Source of the DNA: Incurvaria masculella
Lineage: Eukaryota; Arthropoda; Insecta; Lepidoptera; Incurvariidae
Assembly (NCBI GenBank): GCA_946894095.1
Contig: OX335660.1
Span: 439,001 to 503,000 of the forward strand
DNA length: 64,000 nt
Reading direction: 5' to 3'
The first letter of the stretch is position 1. The number at the start of each line of letters is the position of its first letter. Made by a program: the position numbers and the translations under genes. Of this stretch, positions 55,197-64,000 are shown in pieces. The notes beneath the pieces were generated by a model. It ran no database searches, had not been told where the DNA came from, and was given only the letters and a program-made list of their open reading frames with translations.

Positions 55197-57245
55197 GGAT
55201 AAATCCAGCGAGTTTCTTGTTGGGTATTCTTCGCCAGAGATAATGGAAACGACAGACGAAAATATCCTGGAAAAGTCCGAGTGTGAATCGATAACCTCGT
55301 ACTGACAGACACACGATGTTGCTCGTTCTAAATAGAGCGTAGTCTGATAATTAATTAATTTAAAGTCGTCGTGTATTGTACTCACCAATTTTCAGTTTGT
55401 CATTTAATCTTCCCTAACCTCACCGATCCTTGGACGAAGATATCAAAAGGCATCGCTCGTTCAAAGCGGATAATGAAGTGATAATGACCGCCTTCAGTTC
55501 AGAACTGACAACCCGACCCCCCACAAACAATAGGTTCAAGTCCACCAACTTTCCGGAACCGATGAACGTACGAAAATATTATTTCTTCGGGGTGAAGCGG
55601 CGGCGGCGGCGGTAGCGATTGCGGTAGGGGGCCCACCCTTATAATAATCTGTTTAGGAGCGAGTTGCCGCGAGGGGGCGCTGTAGACACAGGAAACTCGC
55701 ACAAAGTTATTAGGGAACTTTTAACAATACAAGTAGCTACATAATTCTTGTTAATGATTATTTCCTGGCTGGAAGCGACTATGAAACTTCTGCTTGGCGA
55801 GATTGTAGATCATAAATAATCGTTTAACAAATGTTAGATTAATATAAGAGATATTTGTTTACGTTTACATAATAACTCTCTCGTAAGTTATGATGAATCT
55901 TCCAGAAATAAAATAATTTAATAAACACGTTATAGCAAGAAGATAAAGCTGGCAACACACTTTAACATTCAAGCTTTCATGTCATTTGACGAAGAGGGTT
56001 CTTCGTTGTAATATTCACGTTACGGTGTTTCAACCATTCAAAGTTTATTTTACACAAAAGTATTGGAATTGAAGTTAATTATAAATTTAAAGAGTAATTT
56101 ATTTTCACAATTTAACCTTTATTTGTTTTGCTGCAATGACGAGCCATTGTATGGAACTCGAACACCTAATTTTCCTCTTAAACTTATAATGCAAAAGTTG
56201 TTTACGTCTGCATTTAGCGCGAAGGATCTCTTAGTTTCCTAAACATTTATGTATCGTTTTGGAGGGACATCAATGAAATATCATTTTTCTCAGGTAGGTA
56301 CGTTGGTTATATGCACTTTGATGCACTTAATGAGAAAAAACAAAGAACAAACACTTCATAATTTGGAAAGAACAAAAGGTGAACATTACTGGTCGTGCTA
56401 CGTGGCGTAGCAATCTACGTCAGTATCGTGTGCGTGAAAAGCTTTTATATTTGTCGGCGATAAATGATTACATACGGTAAATTATGATGACTTTGATTAA
56501 AATTAAAGTAACCTAAATAAATATTATTTAAATGGATTTAAGGTAATTTAAATACCGATGTTTATAAGGGACCATTCCAATGAAGAGCCTAAGCGAGGAG
56601 TTTAATGTCCCGATTAAATCATTGGGTGCGCCGACATGTATAAAAGTTCGTAGCGCACCCGGTACCGACGTTGAAGACTGCTACGCGGCTGCTACGCCTC
56701 GTAGCACCACGATTTATAGTCCAATAGCGGAATTTGTTTATGCTTTGTCCGCTATTGGAAAACAACATGTGAAAATGTTAATCAAAAGTATACTTTACAG
56801 AAGTGTGTCGATATCTGTATTAATTATTTTCTTGATAATGTTTAATTATGATGATCACAGAATATAATAATAGTGGCTCGTGACGTCATGTTTCCCTGTC
56901 CACTCGCCTCCCCCTAATGTTTAACATTAATAAATTGTTTACGGACCGTGAACAAGGCAATATGAATTAAAAATAATATTATAATTATTAAAAAAATGTC
57001 CATACTTTTTTTCTATAATACATAAATTTGTTTTAAATATAGATTTTTCTATCTAGCTCTCAAGTCTAATCCTACAGTATGGTTTTTAATTATTTTTAAT
57101 ACGGTTCTTCGTTTTACTTAGTGACCATTTCAACCTCGTCGATTCTTTCTTAACTATTTCCTTTTTTGAACATGCTAATATTTACAAATTTACTCACTTT
57201 TCGGAGCCCTATTATTAACTTGACAAATTATTATTATCTATCAGA
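55197..57245. other. Unassigned
   Basis: GGC triplets lie at 55596-55612. Frames 55058-55388 continue out of the preceding repeat. Frame 56580-56867 (95 codons) has no domain and lies next to a GCTACG-rich stretch. Confidence 0.4.
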
Positions 57246-57357
57246 CAAGGTCCTGGGCATAGCCTGTGTTTCCTTCGGGAATGTTGTATTTTGGGCTAAT
57301 ATCATGACGGTAGTTGTGTGGTATTAGCCAAACATTCCAAAATCCATAAAAAAAACT
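57246..57357 (+). mobile_element. SINE 3' part
   Basis: AAGGTCCTGGGCATAGCCTG, CCTTCGGGAATGTTGTATTT, GGGCTAATATCATGACGGTA and a TTAGCCAAACATTCC tail with A-run. Confidence 0.82.
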
Positions 57358-57536
57358 TGCACTGTGACTCCATAACGCAGCTTCAGCCGACGGACTTACT
57401 TACTTACTCACTTAATGTCCGCAACGCAGATGAAGCGATAAGTAAATGTATGTAGGTACAATCTTAATCACTGTGTTAGTAGGAGGCATTGATTACGGGA
57501 GGAGGAACTGTAGGACAATTTCAAATTATGGGTATA

Positions 57537-57610
57537 CAGCAGGTAGCGAAATTGGTAGATGCAATGCCCGCGAATGATATGTTTTGCTGGTTCAGGTCCA
57601 GCCTTGCAGT
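57537..57610 (+). other. tRNA-like cloverleaf (probable tRNA relic)
   Basis: The segments fit a 74-nt cloverleaf. The 5' acceptor CAGCAGG pairs with CTTGCAG (6 of 7, one G-U). The D arm is GCG/TGC with loop AAATTGGTAGA. The anticodon stem ATGCC/GATAT has one mismatch and loop CGCGAAT. The T arm GCTGG/CCAGC is perfect, with loop TTCAGGT. TAGCGAAATTGG and GGTTCAGGTCC resemble A and B boxes. G instead of T at position 33 and G at position 58 argue against a working tRNA. It may be a pseudogene or a SINE head. Confidence 0.3.
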
Positions 57611-57829
57611 ATATTTGTAAATTAGTTCTGTTTACGGTCGATTATACACGCATGCACATCACATTCCTTGATTAAAATCATCGTCTTAATCGTAGGTTCA
57701 ATGACTACCGATATGAAACATGCGCGAACGACGAAAAAATATTTGCCAGTTCTCTAACCATTAAGACATCATTTGGCGAAGTTGCGTTTCTCATTAGGCG
57801 CGCTCCTAGCTTTCGTTCCACGAGAAAGT

Positions 57830-58160
57830 CATGTCCGTATCTCGGTTCCGTCCAGTCTGGGCATTGTTAGCCCCGAACTCCGCTAATGGGGGATCGACAA
57901 CTTGTGACGTGTCGAAATGGGACGTTCGAGCCCTTCATTAATTTGATTTACGGCGCGGCCGCGGCGCGAATCTGCCGCGAATCAATATCGCCGCCCGGAA
58001 TGTTCTCTCGCCTGAATAATTTAAATATTCTCCGCTGCGCTCCTCAAGCTCTCGGCGGCCGCGATCCGCCGGCGCGGAATGTTGGATGTAACGTTTCATC
58101 CGACCGTGAAATATGATTGCAGGTTTGAGGCGTTTGTGAATGTGGGATCGTGTGATGTGG
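57830..58160. other. CpG-rich low-copy block
   Basis: TTTACGGCGCGGCCGCGGCG, GCCGCGAATCAATATCGCCG and CGCGATCCGCCGGCGCGG are GC-dense, separated by AT-rich ATAATTTAAATATTC. The 76-codon frame is compositional. Candidate regulatory element. Confidence 0.3.
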
Positions 58161-58501
58161 CGCGGCGACTAATCATATTTACAGTTGCGTGGTAAACGTG
58201 ATCCAATTGCCAATTGATCCAGATGGCATGTCAACCAGTTCAATGGATTTACGCAAGAGAGCAGCGCGACCTGTCTTTCGACGAACCCAGCTTTTCACGT
58301 TGCGATATTTGTTGATTCTAAGAAACTTAACATGTTTTTTTCATAGTTAAAATTACAAATTTACCTATTTACCTAAAAGTAAGTTTATAAACTTGAGAGG
58401 GTGAGAGGGTGTGTTTGTGTGTGGAGTGAAGCTTGATGTGTGATTGATGAGGTGTGTGTTCGACTATGTTTTAGGCGATAAAGATATTTCACATAACCTG
58501 T

Positions 58502-58706
58502 CTAGGGTTCCGTACCCAAAGGGTGCAAACGGATCCCTATTACTAAGCCTCCGCTATCCGTCCGTCCGTCACCGGGCTGTATTTCATGAACCGTAACAGC
58601 TGAAATTTTCACAGCGTGTGTATGTATTTTGCTGCTATAACAACAAATATATAAAATGAAAAAATAATAAAAATTCAAGGGGGCTCCAAACACAAATCAC
58701 GTTTTT
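58502..58706 (+). mobile_element. DINE-like element, 3'-truncated
   Basis: TAGGGTTCCGTACCCAAAGG through (GTCC)n to AATCACGTTTTT, then directly the start of a second copy. The 3' subterminal repeat and palindrome are missing. Confidence 0.85.
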
Positions 58707-58966
58707 AGGGTTCCATACCCAAAGAGTAAAAACGGAACCCTATTACTAAGCCTCCGGGGTCCGTCCGTCCGTCCATCCGTCCGTCTGTCACAGGGCTGTA
58801 TCTCATGAACCGTAACAGGTCGGAAGCTGAAATTTTTATAGATTATGTATTAATTTTGCCGCTATAATAAAAATTAAAGGGGCCCCATACAAAAAAAATA
58901 AAATTTAATCCTGTACGATGGTACGGAACCCTTCGTGTGCGAGTCCGACTCGCACTTGGCCGGTTG
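58707..58966 (+). mobile_element. DINE-like element, full, head-to-tail with previous
   Basis: AGGGTTCCATACCCAAAGAG start, (GTCC)n, GATGGTACGGAACCCTTCGT, perfect palindrome GTGCGAGTCCGACTCGCAC and TTGGCCGGTTG. Confidence 0.88.
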
Positions 58967-59775
58967 TTACGTTACGGACGACCTTCAAATAAGAATTATT
59001 CGACGATGCCATACGTTTTAAAACTTAAGAAATAGGGCGGGCTGAGGCAAAACTATGCACGCAGGCTTCCAGCCTTCCTCCGACCCCGTTGAGTGTGTGT
59101 AACATTTTCGTTTATGTTGCGACCGGAAACACGTTTTACTATCGACGTGAATTCGTTAACCCCATTACCGCACAGAGCAGAGTTAGTAGGCTGACCGCGG
59201 GCAGGCTTTCGGTGCATCGAGGAATATTTGGGCTGAGCAAACCACGGCTGGATTAGCCGACAGCGTCCGTTATAGACTCCCTCGCGGCTTCACCGTAAGC
59301 CCATTGTTGGGCGGCGAATTGAGAGCGCGCTAATAAACTTCGTGCGTGGATTACCGAAGCTAGGAACTACACCGGAGCCGCGCGGCTCGGCAAACGCTCC
59401 ATAGGACTGAACCATAGAAGAGAAAGGATAGAGAAGTGGCATTTGGACTCCATCTTATGGACAAATCGTGCATATAAATCGTAAAGCCGGCCTCGTGCCG
59501 TATGCCACACAGTGCAAACATCGCTACCGCGGAATTGCGATCGCCAAGTTAGTTCCCACCCTCAAAAATCCTCCAATATGTCTGCGACTATTTTCGCGTG
59601 TGATATTTAGGCGACCAACGATTCACAGGATACACATCCGGTTGAAGGAAAAGATGAATGGTCAAAATACTTTGACTTTTAACAACAATAATAGGACTGA
59701 CAATACACTGAAATTCAATTGAGGACGTAAAACCAACAATAATTAAAGAGAGGTAGTGTTAAATCACCATTTATT
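58967..59775. other. GC-rich low-copy block
   Basis: The stretch 59.04-59.42 kb is CpG-rich and repeat-free. An 84-codon frame at 59468-59722 (basic, arginine-rich) has no domain I recognise. Confidence 0.35.
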
Positions 59776-60043
59776 TTTAGGGTTCCGTACCCAAAGGGTG
59801 AAAACTGAACCCTAATACTAAGGCTCCGCTGTCCGTCCGTTCGTCCGTCCGTCTGTCACAGGGCTGTATCTCATGAACCGTAATAGATAGGCAGCTAAAA
59901 TTTTCACAGAGTGTTTATTTATTTTGCCGCTTTAACAACAAGTAGACAAACAAATTAAACATAAAAATTGTTTATGTTAATCTTAGACGATGGTACGGAA
60001 CCCTTCGTATGCGAGTCCGACTCGCACTTGGCCGGTTTTTACT
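59776..60043 (+). mobile_element. DINE-like element, full length
   Basis: TTTTTAGGGTTCCGTACCCA, (GTCC)n, ATCTCATGAACCGTAATAGA, GGTACGGAACCCTTCG, palindrome ATGCGAGTCCGACTCGCAC (outermost pair mismatched) and TTGGCCGGTTTTT. Confidence 0.9.
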
Positions 60044-60211
60044 TTTAGCGGAAAATGTATCCTTTGCTCTTTGATTGACTGTATTGTTAAGTTAGGTTGG
60101 TAGTTTTAGAAAATTGGTGACAGCGGATCCAATAGTAGGCATGCTGATTGTCACAACTCCTTCCTTTTAGATCCGAGAACAGACCATAGCTCTAGGTGTG
60201 TGGGTGTCCTG

Positions 60212-60420
60212 TGCCAGGCTCGGTTGTCCAGTAGCGCGACGCCTCGTCATTCCATAATCGAGGTGAAGCAACCCTGACCCAAATACTCCTGGGCGCGGTG
60301 GGTTCTGGATGGCCGTGGATCGAATTCCACGTAAAACTGGAAGCCCTTATTAAGCAGGGATAATCTCTCCCGGGCCGGTACCGTCGCATTGAATTAGGAC
60401 GTTCAAAGCGATTTCCGGGT
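60212..60420 (+). mobile_element. 5S-headed SINE, diverged, 3'-truncated
   Basis: GGCTCGGTTGTCCAGTAGCG, CGAGGTGAAGCAACCCTG (eroded 5S box A), GGGTTCTGGATGGCCGTGGA, CCACGTAAAACTGGAAGCCC and CCGGTACCGTCGCATTGAA give head plus body start. The tail is lost. Confidence 0.7.
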
Positions 60421-60575
60421 GTTTCGTGGAATTGTTAACATTCTGAATATGAAATGCACATAACTTGGCCTTTCACATTTCCAGTCTATTCCAGTTGATG
60501 CCTCTAACAACCTGAACTAGTTTCGTTGCCAAATGTGTGTTCTTACTGTTTTTTAATATAGCAGAGTAGTGTCAA

Positions 60576-60851
60576 AAAACCGGCCAAGTGCGAGTCGGAC
60601 TCGCACAGAAGGGTTCCGTACCTTCGTACAAGATTTAACACAAAAAATCACGTTTTTTGTAAATCACGTCTTTTAATTTTTATTATTTTTGTTAAAGCGG
60701 CAAAATAAATACAAACTCTGTAAACATTTCAGCTGCCTACCTATTACGTTTCATGAGATACAGCCCTGTGACAGACGGACAGAGGGACGGACGGACAGCG
60801 GAGGCTTAGTAATAGGTTTCCGTTTAACCATTTTGGTACGGAACCCTAAAA
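60576..60851 (-). mobile_element. DINE-like element, full length
   Basis: On the plus strand: AACCGGCCAAGTGCGAGTCG, AAGGGTTCCGTACCTTCG, CGGCAAAATAAATACAAACT, short GGAC tract, GGTACGGAACCCTAAAA. Confidence 0.9.
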
Positions 60852-61140
60852 AAGGTAAAAAAATAACCAAATTAGCTACTCCATTGTAATTACCAAACAT
60901 AAAATGTCCTTAGGAATTGAATTGTATTGAAATGAGCGAGCATGGACGGGAGGAGCCACATTTACATACAAACACGTGTGCTTGCTTACAAACTCGCTTA
61001 CTACTGATTCTCTTGAGTTCCAACATCACTCAACGACAAGCCGTGAGAACACGTACATAAAAACTTCGCAGGACGCAGTTTAGTACAACGAATATTAGAT
61101 GTTGCGCATCCCGAGTTAGTAAGCGTAATAACTACAGTTT

Positions 61141-61555
61141 TGAGCGGCTCGTAGCCTAGTGGCGCGGGGACTGGCCTAGCGTACCAGAGGTCTGGGTTCA
61201 ATTCCTCGCTCCGACATGTACTGTCTTTTCTGTCTTTCTTTCTCTTTCTGAGTTCGATAAGTGCATTCCGTCGAGAATGCGAACTTCGGAATCAAGTAAA
61301 ACTGCAGGTCCCTTTCCCCTACTAGGTGGTAGGGTTTGAGCCCGCCGGGGTTGGTACCATCGCATTGGATGAAAAGATGGTCGAAGCGGCAATGAAAAAT
61401 TGTCCGTGTTTTCCATCCAGTTCAATGTAGCCGTGCTCATAAAGGGAAGGTCCTGGCATGACACCTAATTCCTCCGGGAATGTGGTGTATTGGGCTAATA
61501 TCGTAACGGTTGTTTTGTCAGTAGCCATCCATGTCAGGTTGCATAAAAAAAAAGT
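61141..61555 (+). mobile_element. tRNA-headed SINE, full length
   Basis: GAGCGGCTCGTAGCCTAGTG, B box GGTTCAATTCC, GGTACCATCGCATTGGATGA, GGTGTATTGGGCTAATATCG and tail CATCCATGTCAGGTTGCATA with A9. It is a good reference copy for the tRNA-headed subfamily. Confidence 0.92.
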
Positions 61556-61679
61556 TAGATGTGTTGGCTCCGTTGCCACCATACGAATGATTTTCGTTCG
61601 CTCCCCCGTCCTTCCATGCTCGCTGGAACACATTGAATTTGGGAGAAATCGCGATGCCCGTTATCTCTAGACTATCGTA

Positions 61680-62015
61680 GGAGATAACTTGTGTCCACAA
61701 TAACCTGGTCGTCGCCTCCTCCGCCGCCCCCCCCCCCCACCCCAGCCGCGCGTAAGTGACAAAACACGATAAATCTCCCCCGTCGAAGGGAGAGCGGTCA
61801 TCGTGACAGTATTTATTGCCGCCGCGGCCGGAGCGGCGAAAGCCTCCACATTTATTTACCTTTCGTTATTCGCCAGCTATTCGGCGCAATTCAATTTATT
61901 GGCGAGCCGCGAACTATCGGCCGCGAGTGGCGATTGCGTTAGCGGCGGCGGGCGGCCGGGGAGCGGCGAGCGGCGAGCTGGGAGCGGGCGGAGGTAGAAG
62001 GTCAAAGAGGTGAGG
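61680..62015. other. CpG-rich low-copy block with poly-C
   Basis: CCTCCTCCGCCGCCCCCCCC, ATTGCCGCCGCGGCCGGAGC and GGCCGGGGAGCGGCGAGCGG bracket an AT core (ATTCAATTTATTGGCGAG). The frames over it on both strands are compositional. It is a promoter or conserved non-coding candidate. Confidence 0.3.
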
Positions 62016-63460
62016 TCGATGTTTACATTTTAGGTCATTGATGTCGGACCGACATCTATCGTCTACAATGAGAACATTCGTCTAAGTCTGCGGCTCACAG
62101 AATGGAACGGTTTTGAGCGTGCTAGCAAACTATTTTCACCCTCGTGTTTTACCCCAACACGTAGTGTGTATTTGTTACATAGAGATTACAAAAATAGTTG
62201 AGCTTAGCTAAAAGATAGGAAATATAATCAAGGTATTATGTTCGTCCAAACTTGCCCTTAGATTAAAAAATATTTGTGACTGAAATTATTTGTGCTTACA
62301 CGAGTTAAGAGAATCGTAACCCTATCAATTCTCCATTCTGCTAGCGATAACTGTTTCCATGCTCTTAATGTTTTGCTAGGTTTTCGAAATTTTGGATTCT
62401 AAAATCTATTGTAGTAATCTATGTCTGTGTGTTCAATTTTTTTTAATATACCTTTTAGATTGGAAAATATTTGCTAATACACATTGAAAAAAAGTTGTCT
62501 TTTTTTTGTTAATTTTAGATTATTTTTTTTAAAATAATCAGAAAAACAATTTTGATCCCTAGATTTGTCTGAACCACAATTGGAACCTACGACCATTGGA
62601 GTTAATGTCTACTGCTCTGACCGCCCAGATAGGCGAAGCCGATAAGAAATTAATTGAGATATTCGTTGTCTTACGCAATTGTTTTGAGTAGCTCAGTGCT
62701 CATGTTAGCGGACATGATAAATGTTCAGACCAAAAACATTTTTCTGATAATTTGAAAATTATAATAATGCCTCAATGTGGATGTCATTGCTTGGCCTCAC
62801 ATGATTGTGATAACGGTAATGTCAAATCGATTAAATACATACAATCCTTTTGCTTACTTTAAGAAGCGGCCACATCTCTGCCATGGTAAGATAAGTTATA
62901 TTTGACATAGTTTATATATAAGTTATATTTGACATAGACTTAGCGAGAATTTCGAAACCCGACTAGAAAAAAAGATGAATATTTAATCCTCGCTCCATGC
63001 CTACCTCACTATACTTTTAAGAAACAACTTTCCCACGTTTTCATAAATGTTTATATGTAAAATGAAAACTACGCAACTAAACAGAAGTATCCACATTATT
63101 AACAAATTTGAACAATTGTCGGGCCAGAAATGTACGCGTGCATTGGCGTAAGTTATTCCGCTTTTGTCGGTAGCGCCATTTATTTGGAAACGCAACAAAT
63201 CCACGGACACCCCGGAGATTTGGCTCGAAGCTAGAAAAATGAAACAAAAAGAGCGAGCACACTGCTCGACACGGATAAACGTTATGGCGCGGAATCGAAT
63301 CCCAGCCCTCGACCAAAATGACTGAACGCAGCCGCCGCCAGCTACCCTCCCTCTGTCCCCCCACCCCCATGGCACCTATCCCGATAACCCATTCATTTAT
63401 TTCTGTTTTCACTAGAGATGGACTACGATGATTCGTAAAAAATATGAATAAAACATTTGT
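62016..63460. other. Unassigned
   Basis: At 62.70-62.83 kb it shares GATAACGGTAATGTC and CAATGTGGATGTCATTG (inverse) with the TIR element region at 39.37 kb. The overlapping minus-strand frames 63001-63412 have no known domain. Confidence 0.4.
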
Positions 63461-63720
63461 GCGGCTCGTAGCCCAGGCCTGTTTTCTTTATTTGACTGTA
63501 CATGGATAGCTAATACCACACCCACCGTCACGATATTAGCCCAACGTGCCGCATTTTAGAAGGAATTAGGTGCTATTTTTGGGCACGAGTGTATTGAACT
63601 GGATGTAAAACGAGGACATTTTTCATTGCCGCTTCGACCATCTATTCAACCTATAGTTTAACATGGATTCTGAACCATGGAACAGCTCGCATTCGTAACG
63701 AAATGCACTTACCCAACTTA
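63461..63720 (-). mobile_element. SINE with inverted head stub
   Basis: A 15-bp plus-strand head stub (GCGGCTCGTAGCCCA at 63461-63475) is followed from about 63500 by a minus-strand SINE: CATGGATAGCTAATACCACA, TGCCGCTTCGACCATC, CCATGGAACAGCTCGCATTC. The central part is deleted. Confidence 0.75.
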
Positions 63721-63907
63721 CTACTACTTGTACTAGCGTGGGTCAGATTGCCTGTAAAGACCAGACCCTCCGGTCAATGTTTCGCCGAATCTGTTTATAA
63801 TTAATCTCTGCTCCTGCTTTCGTTTGAGTTCAGTCGAGTAGTAATCTGGTTTAGTTAGGGTATATGGCGTATTCTGGTATGGTAAATTTGTGACGTATTC
63901 TTTTACT

Positions 63908-64000
63908 TTCATTTTAATTTCATTTCATTTATTTAAACTTTTTGGTAGTCAAACTACACTAAGTTACGTCACAAAGATCCACGGATTCGATCAACCCAGT
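63908..64000 (-). mobile_element. LINE-like 3' end (family C) copy 4, cut by window
   Basis: TTCATTTCATTTATTTAAAC, GGTAGTCAAACTACACTAAG and CACAAAGATCCACGGATTCG run to the window end. It is almost identical to the 32.93 kb copy. Confidence 0.65.

Noticed and set aside
61141..61215. Functional tRNA gene at SINE heads
   Set aside because: A and B boxes are present, but the cloverleaf is not closed and the sequence is repeated as a SINE head throughout the window.
63001..63412. Two overlapping minus-strand frames of 111 and 124 codons
   Set aside because: They overlap in different frames of the same strand, have no known domain and cross G-rich low-complexity DNA.

Overview
The window looks like non-coding DNA from a moth or butterfly (Lepidoptera): either intergenic sequence or a very long intron. 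This placement rests on the repeats, not on a gene. I see no host exon, rRNA or functional tRNA that I can defend. The long open frames are either the insides of tandem repeats whose period is a multiple of three (63 bp and 105 bp), strands of SINE copies, or AT-rich chance frames. The only recognisable protein relics are a broken mariner transposase (about 30.37-30.84 kb, minus) and the C-terminal tail of an RTE-like LINE (about 10.45-10.80 kb, minus).

Mobile elements dominate. (1) A SINE family with about 23 copies or fragments has one shared body but two different Pol III heads: a tRNA-like head (A box and B box visible) and a 5S-rRNA-like head. (2) About eleven copies or fragments are Helentron/DINE-1-like: they have subterminal inverted repeats, an internal (GTCC)n tract and a 19-nt palindrome before the 3' end. 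(3) Three near-full-length ~550 bp TTAA-flanked MITEs (26.6, 44.4 and 48.6 kb) occur with three long foldback elements (0.6, 5.4 and 17.4 kb) whose ends begin with a similar TTAAGGTGRC. (4) A small foldback retroposon-like family (22.4, 27.4, 32.1 and 51.8 kb) carries a CGAAACGTCG-type motif, has 9-13 bp target duplications and has no poly-A. (5) There are several LINE 3' tails, a pair of ~350 bp TIR elements (43.8 and 53.9 kb), and assorted single hairpins and MITEs.

Two tandem arrays stand out. At 7.62-8.52 kb, about fourteen 63-bp units are organised as a 252-bp four-unit higher-order repeat. At 21.17-21.52 kb there are 3.3 units of 105 bp, each full unit carrying a CACGTG site. Nested insertions give a relative chronology: MITE in 5S-SINE at 2.5-3.0 kb, DINE-like element in foldback at 1.17 kb, 5S-SINE in tRNA-SINE at 16.5 kb, TTAA MITE in SINE at 44.43 kb, and foldback retroposon inside a 51.4-52.7 kb element.

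Between the repeats lie low-copy stretches, some GC/CpG-rich (for example 17.1-17.36, 38.0-38.23, 57.83-58.16, 59.04-59.42 and 61.68-62.01 kb). They could be regulatory or conserved non-coding sequence, but this cannot be shown from one genome window.
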